Shown here piece by piece: positions 1-10,300 of a stretch of DNA of 60,708 bases. The notes beneath the pieces are model-generated. The model had not been told where the DNA came from. It searched no databases and worked only from the letters and a program-made list of their open reading frames with translations. Position numbers and translations under genes: made by a program. Every line of letters starts with the position of its first letter. Within the stretch, counting starts at the first letter, position 1. The stretch lies in NCBI GenBank assembly GCA_031254315.1, contig JAIRUQ010000118.1, positions 1 through 60,708 on the forward strand. Direction: 5' to 3'. The DNA comes from Treponema sp. Its GTDB lineage: Bacteria > Spirochaetota > Spirochaetia > Treponematales > Breznakiellaceae.

Positions 1-1
1 G

Positions 2-847
2 CAGCTTTTAAAAAGACCCTCACTGCTGCCAAAAATCCTGATTGGCATTGTAATAGTTATTGTCGTACTTGGCGGGATTGGAGGCGGGGTTTGGTTTCTT
101 ATGAACCGGCCCCCAAGTACCAGACCCGCTACGCCGGCCCCCAAAACCCCGGTTGAATATACCATGAGCGGGGATAACTTTGAGCATCGTTTTTACCGGG
201 GCGATTCAATTCTGGTCCCCAACGGAACGGATCAACTTAAGCTGGAATTGCTGAGTCTCGGCGAGGCGGTAACCATTCGCACGCCGGACGGTACGGTTAT
301 TCTGGATTTGACCCAGGAAGCGATTGTAAACCTCGACAACAACGGCGCATCGGAGATCCACATCAGCGCCGCGGATTATGCCAAAAACAACGCCGACATG
401 GGCGTACTGCTCCGTTTTGAGCTTATCAACAAGGGTGCGCTTGATAATATCCCCGATGCCATACTCGTAGAAACCGCCGTCACTACCGGCCTTTCAAACT
501 CCACGGTGATATTTTCTTCGCCTAATCCCTACCCGTTTACTTTGCAGGCCACTTTTCAGGGTTACTGCATGTTCCGCTGGGAAATTTTAATGGAACGCGA
601 CCGGCGGGAACGAAACGAACAGTACTTTCAGCGTTCCGATGAATTGAATATCCAGGCGCAGAACGGCATCCGAATCTGGGCATCCAACGCGCAGGCTGCA
701 AAATTCCAGGTAATCGGGGGCAGCAGAACCGTACCTGTTGAAATTGGCAATGCCGGTGAGGTGGTAGTAGTGGATGTACGCTGGGTTCGGGACGACGACA
801 ACCGTTACCGGCTTATAGTTGCCCGCCTTGAAACCAGCCGTTCCTGA
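2..847 (+). CDS. RodZ-like membrane protein, 5' end outside window
   Basis: The frame is open from the first bases of the window, so the gene starts upstream. An ATG at 101 lies inside it, just after a hydrophobic segment (about visible residues 10-34, rich in I, V, G and L), so it is unlikely to be the start. The last 100 residues, with YFQRSDELNIQAQNG and then IGNAGEVVVVDV, resemble the C-terminal beta domain (DUF4115) of RodZ, the membrane protein that anchors the MreB cytoskeleton. The N-terminal helix-turn-helix expected of RodZ would lie outside the window. It ends 9 bases before rimO, probably the same operon. The RodZ assignment rests on architecture and a weak domain match. Confidence 0.65.
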   Translation, partial: QLLKRPSLLPKILIGIVIVIVVLGGIGGGVWFLMNRPPSTRPATPAPKTPVEYTMSGDNFEHRFYRGDSILVPNGTDQLKLELLSLGEAVTIRTPDGTVILDLTQEAIVNLDNNGASEIHISAADYAKNNADMGVLLRFELINKGALDNIPDAILVETAVTTGLSNSTVIFSSPNPYPFTLQATFQGYCMFRWEILMERDRRERNEQYFQRSDELNIQAQNGIRIWASNAQAAKFQVIGGSRTVPVEIGNAGEVVVVDVRWVRDDDNRYRLIVARLETSRS

Positions 848-856
848 GCCTGATTT

Positions 857-2206
857 GTGCGTTATTATTTAGATCCTTTTGGCTGTGCGAAAAATCAGGT
901 TGATGCCGAAAATATGATGGCCCATCTCGGCAATGCGGGCTGGTCTATGGCGGAGGATGCGGCAGATGCCGACATTATCATCGTTAATTCATGCGGATTT
1001 ATCGAAAGCGCCAAGCGTGAATCCATCAACGCCGTTCTGGGCTGGCGAAAACTCTACCCTCGCGTAAAAATTCTTCTGGCAGGCTGCCTGGCCCAGCGTT
1101 ATGAAAAAGAGCTTACTGAATCGCTGCCCGAAGCGGACGGTTTTTTTGGTATAGACGATGTTACTAAAATTGTTGAAAAGGTTGGGCAATGGGGAATAGG
1201 GGAGTGTAATTCGGATAATGCTATTTCCTCCAGGATATACTCCGGTAGTTCTAACAACGATTCCTACTCCCGTCCTCTTCTTTCCCTTCCGGGTTCCGCT
1301 TATGTAAAAATCAGCGAGGGTTGCGACAATCGCTGCACCTTTTGCGCAATACCCCTTATCCGCGGCCCGCTCCACTGCCGCACTGTGCCGGACATAGTGG
1401 AGGAATGTAAGGGACTTGTTGCAAGGGGGATAAAAGAGCTGTGCATCATCGGTCAGGACATTGGTTCGTACCGCTCAGGTGAATCGGAACTGCCGGAATT
1501 ACTCAACGCCATTGCGGAGCTTACGGGGAATTTTTGGGTACGGTTGTTATACATACACCCGGATCATTTTCCCCTTCCCATTCTTGACCTAATGCAAAAC
1601 GACCCTCGTTTTCTTCCCTATTTTGACATTCCCTTTCAGCACGGGTCATCCAAAATCCTTTCGGCAATGAACCGGCGCGGTACCGCCGAAACATATATTG
1701 CGTTAGTTGAAACCATCCGGGCAAAACTTCCCACCGCCATTATCCGCACAACTTTTCTCGCAGGCTTTCCCGGCGAGACAGAAGCCGATTTCGCTTCCCT
1801 CCTGGACTTTCAGGAAAAACTCCGTCCTGACTGGCTTGGCTGTTTTACCTATTCCCGCGAGGAGGGTACGCCCGCATACACGCTCTCCGGAAAAGTCCCC
1901 AAAAAAATTGCCGCCCAAAGGCAACATGAAGTTGAGGAGCGGCAGATTCAAATCACCGAAAAAAATATGGATCGCTTCGTGGGTCAGAAACTTCATGTGT
2001 TGCTTGAGGAACAATTCTCCGGCGAAAATGAAGAAGCCGACGACGACGAAAACCTTTGGCTGGGCCGTCTCTATTGTCACGCGCCCGAAGTTGACGGAAC
2101 GGCAGTAATTACCGGTACAGGCAGTATGGAACCAAAGGCCGGGGACATACTACCGTGCAAGGTTATTGCCCGTCGGGGTTTTGATTTGGAAGTACGGCTG
2201 CTGTAG
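857..2206 (+). CDS. rimO: Ribosomal protein S12 methylthiotransferase RimO
   Basis: Radical-SAM enzyme that methylthiolates the conserved aspartate of ribosomal protein S12. The N-terminal MTTase domain has its three cluster cysteines at about C10 (FGCAKNQVDAENM), C46 (NSCGF) and C77 (AGCLAQRY). The radical-SAM CxxxCxxC motif is at C156-C160-C163 (EGCDNRCTFCAIP), followed by RGPLHCR typical of RimO rather than MiaB. A TRAM-like RNA-binding domain occupies roughly residues 375-449. Length (449 aa) is normal. The start is GTG, nine bases after the RodZ-like stop and with no clear Shine-Dalgarno, suggesting translational coupling. Confidence 0.95.
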   Translation: MRYYLDPFGCAKNQVDAENMMAHLGNAGWSMAEDAADADIIIVNSCGFIESAKRESINAVLGWRKLYPRVKILLAGCLAQRYEKELTESLPEADGFFGIDDVTKIVEKVGQWGIGECNSDNAISSRIYSGSSNNDSYSRPLLSLPGSAYVKISEGCDNRCTFCAIPLIRGPLHCRTVPDIVEECKGLVARGIKELCIIGQDIGSYRSGESELPELLNAIAELTGNFWVRLLYIHPDHFPLPILDLMQNDPRFLPYFDIPFQHGSSKILSAMNRRGTAETYIALVETIRAKLPTAIIRTTFLAGFPGETEADFASLLDFQEKLRPDWLGCFTYSREEGTPAYTLSGKVPKKIAAQRQHEVEERQIQITEKNMDRFVGQKLHVLLEEQFSGENEEADDDENLWLGRLYCHAPEVDGTAVITGTGSMEPKAGDILPCKVIARRGFDLEVRLL

Positions 2207-2247
2207 GGATTTTTCTAAATTTCTTTTACTGTCATTTTATATTCCCC

Positions 2248-2544
2248 TTAAATACTTTTTCTCTTCTCTATTAACTTTCCGGTAACATATTTGTGAATAA
2301 CACTGGCAACCAATGTCTGATATGGTATACCTTCTTCCACAGCCTTTATTTTGATACCTTCAAGATCATTTCTGGTGATACGGATATTCATTCGCTGATC
2401 TTTGGTTAAAGTATTGGCTGCTGTTTTGGACAGGAGGGTCTTCCATGATTCCCGGTCTTTAGACGGATTCCATCCGTCTGTTTCAAGCGACTTAATGAGT
2501 TTTCGCTCTTCATTGTCCAAATAATTGGAATTTGTTTTGCTCAT
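2248..2544 (-). CDS. CopG-type antitoxin of a BrnT/BrnA-like pair
   Basis: A 98-residue protein whose second half has the ribbon-helix-helix antitoxin pattern: a strand segment MNIRITRNDLEGIKIKA, then EEGIPYQTLVASVIHKYVTG. Antitoxins of this type neutralise a BrnT-like RNase toxin and bind their own operator as dimers. The ATG overlaps the toxin stop by four bases (ATGA), so the two are translationally coupled, toxin first. The N-terminal part (DNEERKLIKSLETDGW) is the usual linker of this family. Confident as an antitoxin; the subfamily name is a family-level judgement. Confidence 0.85.
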   Translation of the reverse strand: MSKTNSNYLDNEERKLIKSLETDGWNPSKDRESWKTLLSKTAANTLTKDQRMNIRITRNDLEGIKIKAVEEGIPYQTLVASVIHKYVTGKLIEKRKSI

Positions 2545-2822
2545 CCCGTTTCCCCCAAATATTTTTTGGTATATTTACGACTCGGATAAATTGTTATCAA
2601 ATAACATTCTTCTCCCGAATCTGAAATAATTGCGGGAACAACATATATATAATCATTGTAATTAACCATGATATATATTTGCCCCTTATATTTTTCCTTA
2701 TTCGGATGCTCAATGACATCCGCGATTTGCTTGTTTTCAATAGATAAAAGTATCTGTTCAAAAGAAATATTCCGTTGTTGTTTGAGCACTTCGTTTTTCT
2801 CTTCTTTCCAAACAAACCGCAT
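2541..2822 (-). CDS. BrnT-like toxin
   Basis: A 93-residue protein with the BrnT/RelE-fold pattern: an opening FVWKEEKNEVLKQQRNISF, then IEHPNKEKYKGQIYIMV, and an end ITIYPSRKYTKKYL. Toxins of this family are small ribonucleases that inhibit translation. It is the first gene of the pair, as in brnTA. A promoter with a consensus -35 sits directly upstream and places the predicted transcript start at or next to the ATG. No Shine-Dalgarno is visible before this ATG. Confidence 0.85.
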   Translation of the reverse strand: MRFVWKEEKNEVLKQQRNISFEQILLSIENKQIADVIEHPNKEKYKGQIYIMVNYNDYIYVVPAIISDSGEECYLITIYPSRKYTKKYLGETG

Positions 2823-2827
2823 GGTAC

Positions 2828-2856
2828 ATTATTGCACATTGTGTGCCTTTTGTCAA
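2828..2856 (-). promoter_or_regulatory. Promoter and palindromic operator of the toxin-antitoxin pair
   Basis: On the minus strand TTGACA (2851-2856) is followed after 17 bases by AATAAT (2828-2833), and only five bases then separate the -10 from the toxin ATG. The spacer contains a perfect palindrome, GCACA-TTG-TGTGC at 2834-2846, well placed as an operator for the antitoxin. The short distance to the ATG implies a leaderless or nearly leaderless mRNA. Confidence 0.7.
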
Positions 2857-3134
2857 CACAGTTTTGCCGTTTTTCTTGATTTAGGCAAATTCGGTATCAG
2901 CTACCGTTGTGTGTCCATTTCTCTTTGCTTTGCTCACCGTCCGATTTTAACCAACGATAGACGCTATATCTAGCGTACCTCGTGGGGCAAGGTACGCTAG
3001 ACGATTTGGGTATCAGCTACCGTTAGCGCGGCGTACAGGGAGAGGATTTTGGGAAACGGCAGTTAAAATACTGACGAATAATTTTTTATGCTGTAAAATG
3101 AATGGGTAGTATGGAACAGAAAAAGAAGGATATT
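2857..3134. other. Intergenic region with hairpin and direct repeat
   Basis: No gene is seen here. It contains a 16-base direct repeat (GGTATCAGCTACCGTT at 2893-2908 and 3009-3024). Between the copies lies a perfect 11-bp hairpin: CTAGCGTACCT at 2970-2980 pairs with AGGTACGCTAG at 2990-3000. The hairpin lacks a U-run, so it does not look like a simple terminator. Confidence 0.6.
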
Positions 3135-4361
3135 ATGAGCCTAATTTTATCAACAAAGTCGCATGGTTATTTCCTGACATTGCTCTTTGTGTTGACGTTT
3201 TTAAGCTGGCAGGGGTGTAAAAATATTAAAGGGGATTCTATGCCGGCAGAAACCATCGGACTGCACCCCATTGACATACGAGCGCCAAAATTTTTCTGGC
3301 TTATACAGCCATGGAAACAGGGAAAGCTGGCGACTATAGACGGCTGGGGGCGTTATGCTGAAATCTCTTTTATCGGCGCGAACAGAATGCGGATAACGCC
3401 GTTGGTCAATTTCCCACGGACACAGATGGACAGGAAATTGTTAACATGGCCCGAAGCGGGTCTTATAGCAAGCACAACCGCTAAGATGCACCATCTGGCG
3501 GCTGTAGACGACAACAAGACCAAGAGCCATATTCCGCTTTTATCATGGGTGCACCGCGAAATGAATCCGGTTTTACTTGATTTTCAGGAAGGATTTGTCG
3601 GTTATTCCTATATGCTGGAAAGAAACAATAATGATACAGACATAACCTTATTTATATACAATTATAAAGAGGACAAAATGGTCTATGAAAGCCCCGATGG
3701 ACATACCGTTTTGATGATACTGTCCATGGATGACCGGCATGCTCTGAGCTGGCAAAGAATTTTGAACGAAATAAAAGTAGAAGACAAAAAAATATTTTAC
3801 AACTGGCGAACCCATGAGGTTGTTGAGAATGATCTTACCGAAGCACTAAATCGGAACAGTGTTGATCTGGTAATTAGGACCCTTCGTAATATTCATCCAG
3901 GAAGGCGGTATTTGTTTGGATATAGTAATACTATCAGGCAAACAGTTAAAGTAACATGGGATGAAGAATATTCCGATATCAAGATAACGCCGCTTAATTA
4001 TCTATGTCCGGCGACAGGAATGAATTTTTCTAGTTTTATTTTTTCCACGGATGGTTCTTGGGCGACAACATTTGTCATGGGGTATCGAGGATTAAGGAAT
4101 GAGCGGCTCAACAAGCGAGCGTTTTTTCACATGGACGAGCGGTACCCCAACGGAATAAGCATGCCGATCATAGCCGAAGACTATGAGGAATACCAATGGG
4201 ACTACAGTGCGTTTGTAGAGCATCCGGTACACGGGATGTGTTTTGCTCAGGAATGGCATAAAGGAGGGGGCTTGTACCTTAGGCTATACAAGATGAGCGA
4301 AGTTCTTAATGAAATCAACCGGAGGTTGTTGGAGACAGCAGAAGATGTTTTGGACAATTAA
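3135..4361 (+). CDS. Hypothetical lipoprotein
   Basis: I do not recognise the family. The ATG at 3135 is preferred over an in-frame ATG at 3102 because GAAGGA lies just upstream of it while nothing precedes 3102. The protein (408 aa) then begins with a signal peptide, MSLILSTKSHGYFLTLLFVL, and a relaxed lipobox ending FLSWQGC, so it is probably an inner- or outer-membrane lipoprotein. The rest is soluble and rich in W, Y and H, with no obvious repeats or catalytic motif. It stands alone between the toxin-antitoxin island and the addB operon. Confidence 0.7.
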   Translation: MSLILSTKSHGYFLTLLFVLTFLSWQGCKNIKGDSMPAETIGLHPIDIRAPKFFWLIQPWKQGKLATIDGWGRYAEISFIGANRMRITPLVNFPRTQMDRKLLTWPEAGLIASTTAKMHHLAAVDDNKTKSHIPLLSWVHREMNPVLLDFQEGFVGYSYMLERNNNDTDITLFIYNYKEDKMVYESPDGHTVLMILSMDDRHALSWQRILNEIKVEDKKIFYNWRTHEVVENDLTEALNRNSVDLVIRTLRNIHPGRRYLFGYSNTIRQTVKVTWDEEYSDIKITPLNYLCPATGMNFSSFIFSTDGSWATTFVMGYRGLRNERLNKRAFFHMDERYPNGISMPIIAEDYEEYQWDYSAFVEHPVHGMCFAQEWHKGGGLYLRLYKMSEVLNEINRRLLETAEDVLDN

Positions 4362-4400
4362 AAGATTCTATGGCGAAGAAAACAATTTTAACAAAAAGAA

Positions 4401-4429
4401 TAGACATTAATTTCATTTATAGTTACACT
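4401..4429 (+). promoter_or_regulatory. Putative promoter of the addB operon
   Basis: TAGACA (4401-4406), a 17-base spacer and TACACT (4424-4429). The addB ATG follows after ten bases and has no Shine-Dalgarno, so the predicted 5' untranslated region is only a few bases long. Confidence 0.45.
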
Positions 4430-4439
4430 ACACTTAGTC

Positions 4440-7358
4440 ATGAATTCTGTTGAAAAAGTCCTTCTGGAAAACATAGATGCCCCCAACTCGTTATTCATCT
4501 TCCCTACAGATATAGCCGCGTCACGCTGGGCGGATCATGTACTGCGCCTTAAAGGCGGCACTATCGCCATGAACAAATTTATTGCGTGGGATGTCTTTAA
4601 GCAGAATTCAATAAAATCAAAAGTTCAGAACAAGCAGAGTATTCCTTCCGCTCTTAAAAAAATTTTTGTAAACCGTCTTGTCAGAGAGAACGCCAAAAAC
4701 GCAGCCCTTGGCGAAGAACCGGTTTTTTCGTCATTGATAATGGTTCAATGGGCAGGACAGGCATCCCAATTTACGTCATGGCTGACAGGGATTTTACCCC
4801 AGTTGGGAGCGTGGTTTTGTAAAACTACGGGATTGTCTATAGGCGCTATACTGAGTGAAGAAGCTAAAAAACCGGCGGCAAAGTTTGAGGGCGACGATAA
4901 AGACATGTTTGCCCTCGCACGGCGTTATGCTAATTTTCTTGAAGAGCATGGTCTTTTTGAACCTGCATGGGAGACGCCGCCATTTAACGATGAGGGAAAA
5001 GATGTGTTTATATTTTTTCCCGAATCACTTTCCGATTACAGTGAATACAGGGAAATACTCGCGCAGAGCAGTCATGTAAAAACAATCAGCGTAAGCACAG
5101 CGGAAGAAATCGAAAGCGACACTTTTTTCTATACCAATTCACGAAGTGAAATAACAGAAGCCGCCCTGTACATACGAGCCCTTAACGAAAAGCAAAACAT
5201 CGCTTGGGACTCTATCGCTGTTTGCATTCCCGACTCTGAAGATTATCTGCCCTATGTACTGCGTGAGTTTGCCAACAGAAATATTCCGTATGTAAAGCGT
5301 TTCAGCAAACCGCTTGCGGGCTTCCCTGCCGGAAGTTTTTTTCACTCTGTGCTTGATGTCTCAAACGGAAATTTTTCCTTTTATTCGCTTGTCTCTTTAA
5401 TCATGAACAAAAATCTTCCTTGGAAAGATACCGCCCTTATCGATAAACTTATTCAATTTGGAATAAAAAACAATTGCCTTTATTCTTGGGTCGAAGAAAA
5501 GGACGGAAAAGAACAATACATCAATGTTTGGGAAGACGCTTTTAAAAGTCCTGTTGATTATTTTGAAAATGATGTTTTAAAGTTTTTTTTAGAACTGAAA
5601 AAAAGCCTTCACTCTTTTCGCGGAGCGGATTCGTTCGCAGAACTTCGCAAGCAGTATTTTATTTTCCGTCAAAAGTTTTTTGATATGGACAACTGCTCTG
5701 ATGAAACCGATCTTGTTCTGTCCCGCTGTATCAGCGAATTAATGTACCTTGTAGAGATTGAAAAAAGTTACCCCGATGTGCCTGCGGCAGACCCGTTTTC
5801 ATTTTTTTGCGAATATTTAAACGAAGTTTTGTATCTTCCTCAGTCAAAAACTTCAGGCGTAGCTATTCTTCCGTATAAAACCGCCGCCGCCGCTCCCTTT
5901 GACTGCCATATAATACTTGGATCGGGGCATGAGAGCCTTTCTGTAATTTATTCCCGCCTAAATTTCCTGCCTAGGAAAAAACGTGAAGAACTTGGCATTA
6001 ACGACGAAGACGCGTCAACGACATTTATCAATATGCACAAATTCAACTCATTAAAAAACCCTGCCTTTTTTTGCAGTGAGCAGACTTTCTCAAATTTTGC
6101 CATACCTCATCCAAAAATCGGTTCTCCTTCAGAGCCGAGGGAACGTTATGCTGAAGAGCCAAAGCTAAAAGAAAAGTTCTCGCAGGACTACTACAATGTA
6201 GAAAGCGCCCTTTATTCTTCGGGGGCGGATAGCGGAGAGTTGTCAAAACTCCATGAAAATCAGCTAACAGGATTTTTAAACTGGAAAGACCGCCGCAAAC
6301 AACCGGTATCAGATGAAAAAGAAAGCGGTTCTTTCTTTACAGCAGGAGAAGAAATTAAAAAAATAATTGATAAAAGTTATACAAAAAACGGTAAATACAG
6401 GGTATCGGCTTCTTCATTACAAACATACTTTCAATGTTCATTAAAATGGCTTTTTGAGCGTGTTTTCGCACTGGAAAACGTTCAGATAGATACAAGCCTT
6501 ATGGCGGAGAATATTTCGGGCTCTGTTTATCACGCGATTTTAAATGATTTCTTTATAGAACTTAAAACAAAAGACGAACCTTTATTAAAACCAAATTCAA
6601 ATGATTTTGGACTTGAGCTTCCTCCACCTTACAAAAAACTCCTTGAACAAAGTATAAATAGAATTTTTAACGCCTTCCCTATAATTAAATCGGACCGGGA
6701 ATATAAAATAAGCGCGATAACAGAGCGGCTACTGCACGCGGGAAAAAAAGACTATCAGGAGCATTTAGAAAACTGCCTTGCGCATTTTCTTTCGTACTTT
6801 GAAGGGTGCAGTGTTGTTGGAAGCGAAAGTTACTACACACTTGAATCGGACTCCTGCCTTCTTAACGGATATATCGACTGTATATTAAAAGACACTTCTG
6901 AAAATACAGAAAAATATATCATCGTGGATTTTAAGCGAAAAATGATGCCAAAACGCGCCGATTGCACCACGAAAGATGAAAATCCTCTTACGGATTTCCA
7001 GCTTCCAATGTACATAACTCTTGCGGAAGAAAATGAAAAATATAAAGTATACACCGCTCTTTTTTACAGTATTCTGGAAGTAAAACCTGAAGTGATCATC
7101 GGCTCTGTAATCAATAAAACTTCAGATAAAATCATTCCTGCCAAAGAAGAAGATCGAATTGAGCGTAACAGTGAATTGTATAACCGTATATTCGAAGAAT
7201 TTAAAATTAAAACAAATCAGTTTAAAGATGAAATTTCAACCGGCAATTTTACAGTCTTCCCTGAAAAAAACAGCGGCTGTTTTGATTGCAAATATCAGCG
7301 TATATGCCGGACGGTATACATTATCAGCCGAGAAAATAATACTTTGGAGAATGATTGA
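4440..7358 (+). CDS. addB: AddB-like PD-(D/E)XK nuclease subunit
   Basis: Probable second subunit of the AddAB helicase-nuclease that processes double-strand breaks for RecA. The C-terminal nuclease carries GYIDCIL and VDFKRK (about residues 808-832), matching the PD-(D/E)XK core. An iron-sulfur staple is indicated by a cysteine in QTYFQC (about residue 666) and the terminal CFDCKYQRIC (CxxCx5C, about 946-956), the arrangement known from AddB. The N-terminal two thirds are a diverged helicase fold without a clear Walker A. At 972 aa it is somewhat short for AddB. Its stop overlaps the addA start by one base. The gene symbol rests on this pairing and the cysteine pattern. Confidence 0.8.
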   Translation: MNSVEKVLLENIDAPNSLFIFPTDIAASRWADHVLRLKGGTIAMNKFIAWDVFKQNSIKSKVQNKQSIPSALKKIFVNRLVRENAKNAALGEEPVFSSLIMVQWAGQASQFTSWLTGILPQLGAWFCKTTGLSIGAILSEEAKKPAAKFEGDDKDMFALARRYANFLEEHGLFEPAWETPPFNDEGKDVFIFFPESLSDYSEYREILAQSSHVKTISVSTAEEIESDTFFYTNSRSEITEAALYIRALNEKQNIAWDSIAVCIPDSEDYLPYVLREFANRNIPYVKRFSKPLAGFPAGSFFHSVLDVSNGNFSFYSLVSLIMNKNLPWKDTALIDKLIQFGIKNNCLYSWVEEKDGKEQYINVWEDAFKSPVDYFENDVLKFFLELKKSLHSFRGADSFAELRKQYFIFRQKFFDMDNCSDETDLVLSRCISELMYLVEIEKSYPDVPAADPFSFFCEYLNEVLYLPQSKTSGVAILPYKTAAAAPFDCHIILGSGHESLSVIYSRLNFLPRKKREELGINDEDASTTFINMHKFNSLKNPAFFCSEQTFSNFAIPHPKIGSPSEPRERYAEEPKLKEKFSQDYYNVESALYSSGADSGELSKLHENQLTGFLNWKDRRKQPVSDEKESGSFFTAGEEIKKIIDKSYTKNGKYRVSASSLQTYFQCSLKWLFERVFALENVQIDTSLMAENISGSVYHAILNDFFIELKTKDEPLLKPNSNDFGLELPPPYKKLLEQSINRIFNAFPIIKSDREYKISAITERLLHAGKKDYQEHLENCLAHFLSYFEGCSVVGSESYYTLESDSCLLNGYIDCILKDTSENTEKYIIVDFKRKMMPKRADCTTKDENPLTDFQLPMYITLAEENEKYKVYTALFYSILEVKPEVIIGSVINKTSDKIIPAKEEDRIERNSELYNRIFEEFKIKTNQFKDEISTGNFTVFPEKNSGCFDCKYQRICRTVYIISRENNTLEND

Positions 7359-10300
7359 TGAAGGGAAAAGTAAATACTCAGGAGCTAAATGAAGAACAAA
7401 AAAACGCCGCATTCTGCTCCGGCAATGCCGTTGTTACTGCCGGAGCCGGATCGGGGAAGACAAGAGTACTTGCCAATCGTTTTGTCTGGCTTCTCACAGA
7501 GAAAGGCTATAAAGCGAATGAAATATTAACGCTTACGTTCACAAAAAAAGCCGCCGTTGAGATGAAAAAGCGGATTTATAATCTTGTTTCACAAATTGCC
7601 GAAAATGAAACAGGCATAAAAGCGCAAAGGGCGTTGTCCGCGCTGGATGATTTTGTTCACTCAAGAATACAAACTCTGGATTCTTACAGCGCATCCATTG
7701 TAAAGCAATGCGCATCACGTTACGGCATAAGCCCTGACTTTTTAATTGATGAATGGCGCTGTAAAAATCTCGCGCTGGAAATTTCATATCCGTTCTTTCT
7801 CTCTCACAGAAATCATCCGGCAGTAGAAATTCTCTATTTAAACAATCATCCAAATACAATTGTTACCGACATTTTTTCGGATATATTATTTAATTATACT
7901 CGAATTGACAAGCCAAGAGATTTCCTTGCCGATGTTAAAACACAATTTGATATTTTGCATAATGAATGGAAAAACTACAGCGCAGAAGTTAAAACAATAC
8001 TTGATAATTTTGAACGTGACATTAATGAAGACAACGACTTTCTTCCTGATATTGTCCCTTTAATGGCAAAGTATAAAAGAGAAAAAATTGAAATTCCGCC
8101 TGAGCGCAATATAAGGGAATATTTTGACTCTCTGCTGAATACTCCCGTAGAATCGGCAATTGAAAAAGCCAAAACACAGCCTATTCAAAAAACAATGGTT
8201 GAGCTTCTGTACTTTATTAATTCTATCTGTACTTTGAGCCTGAAATGGGGTAAACGTTCAAATAATCCCGTTAAGGACAATATCAAACTGCTTCGTAAAA
8301 TTTTTGACGGTCCTCTTATGTCGCTCTCCATTTCATGTATGCAAGCCGGTATAATTATTTCTTTTATGTCCCTGCTGACGGAATTGCAATCCAATTACTT
8401 TGAAAGAAAACGGGCGGAGGGTGTTTTAACATTTCGTGATGTGGCAAACCTTTCCAGAACAATTCTTATTGAACAGGAAGATATAAGGCAGAGCGAAAAA
8501 GAAGCGTTCAAAGCAATCATGATCGATGAGTTTCAGGATAACAATGAATTACAGAAGGATATTCTTTTTTTACTTGCTGAAAAACCTGAAAAAATAAATA
8601 AAGATATTCCGTCTGCGGACGATCTATCCCCTGATAAACTTTACTTTGTAGGAGACGAAAAACAATCAATTTATTTTTTTAGAGGAGCTGATGTTTCTGT
8701 CTTTAGAAAACTTAAAGAAGAAATAAAAAGCGCGGAACTTCCCTTAAAAATAAATTACCGCTCCTCTGTTCAGCTTATCGGCGCGTTTAACGCGATATTC
8801 GGAGGAAGTAATTTCGATTCACAAGGAAAGCTACCTTTGTTTAGTTTTTCTTCAGTCTTTGCGCCTCACAAATCCCTGCCGCTCTACGAAGCAGGTTACG
8901 CGCCGCTTGAGGCAGGCTGTAAGAATGACGGTCAATTATCGGTGTGCGTATTAAATAAAAATGACAATGATGGAGATGACGATTCACAGCTTGACGCTTA
9001 TGAAAACGAAGCCTTTTTTGTCGCTGAAAAAATAAAAAAATTATTAACTAATAACGGAAAAAATAATTATCAGCCTCATGATATCGCTATTCTAATGCGC
9101 GACAGCTCCCATCAGAACCTGTATGAAAAACATCTGCGTTCATTAAACATTCCCTATACATGCGAGAAAATAAACAATTTATTTTATGGCGGACTTATAA
9201 ATGACATTGTGTCGGTGCTACGCCTTGTAGCTTATCCGATGGATGAAGCCGCTTACGCTGAAATGCTTCGCTCTCCTTTCGCGGGGCTTTCGCTTGCCGC
9301 AACAGCCCTGTGCATGTCCATTTTTTGCGATAAAACAAAAGAAGCCGTACCGTTTGATGACAAGCCGCTTGGATTTATGAATCCGCTTGATAAAAAGAAA
9401 TATAATAACGGATTAAAGGTTTTTTCTTCGATATGTGAAAAGAGCGAAAGTAAAAACATCAGCGAACTTGTCAGCGAATTGTGGTATGAAGAAGGTTACC
9501 GTTACGAGACAGAATGGCATCCTCAGACAACCGTATATCGTGAGGTTTTTGATTATCTCTTTCATCTTGCCGCGAAAGCTGACGCGGAAAATCAGAGCCT
9601 TGCCTCTTTTACGGATTCAATGATCGCTTTAAGAGACTCAGGCGGACAGCTTTCTTCCGATACCGCCATACCTCTTGAACGTCCCAGCGCCGTTCATTTG
9701 ATGACAATTCACAAAAGCAAAGGATTGGAATTTCCTGTGGTTTTTCTTTGTTGTTGCGGGAAAAAAAGCCGGTCAGACAGAGGCGATTTGGTTTATTATT
9801 CGGAAGAAACCGGAATTGTTTTCAGCCCACCGCCGCCGCCTGAATGTAGGGAGATTTCACCAAAGCGCAATAACTTTTTCTGGGAGCTGTCAAGTGAAGA
9901 AATAAAGCATAAAAAAACAGCGGAACTGCGCCGCCTCTTATATGTAGGAATGACAAGGGCAAGAAATGAATTGTACATAACAGGTTCCCTTGATATAAGT
10001 AATAATGACGAATATGATGATTTTTCACTTTTATTAAAAAATTATATAAATACCAAAAGTGAAAAAACAGAAAAATATATAGAAGGGGACTCAATTTTGA
10101 ATAACGATACATTATTCGGAATCCTTTTACCGTCAATTGTTTCGCATATTCCCGCCGAAGGTTTAAAAAAATCCCCTGCTTTTTTTAACCTTGAAGAAAT
10201 ACCGCGTTTTTCAGAAGAATACATAAGAAAACAACTAAGAAAGAACTTAAAACTTTCAAACGATCAAAAAGGGCTTAATGAATTTATTAAAAAAGTAGAA

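Noticed and set aside
1707..2108. 133-codon ORF within rimO
   Set aside because: Overlaps the conserved RimO frame completely and shows no independent features.
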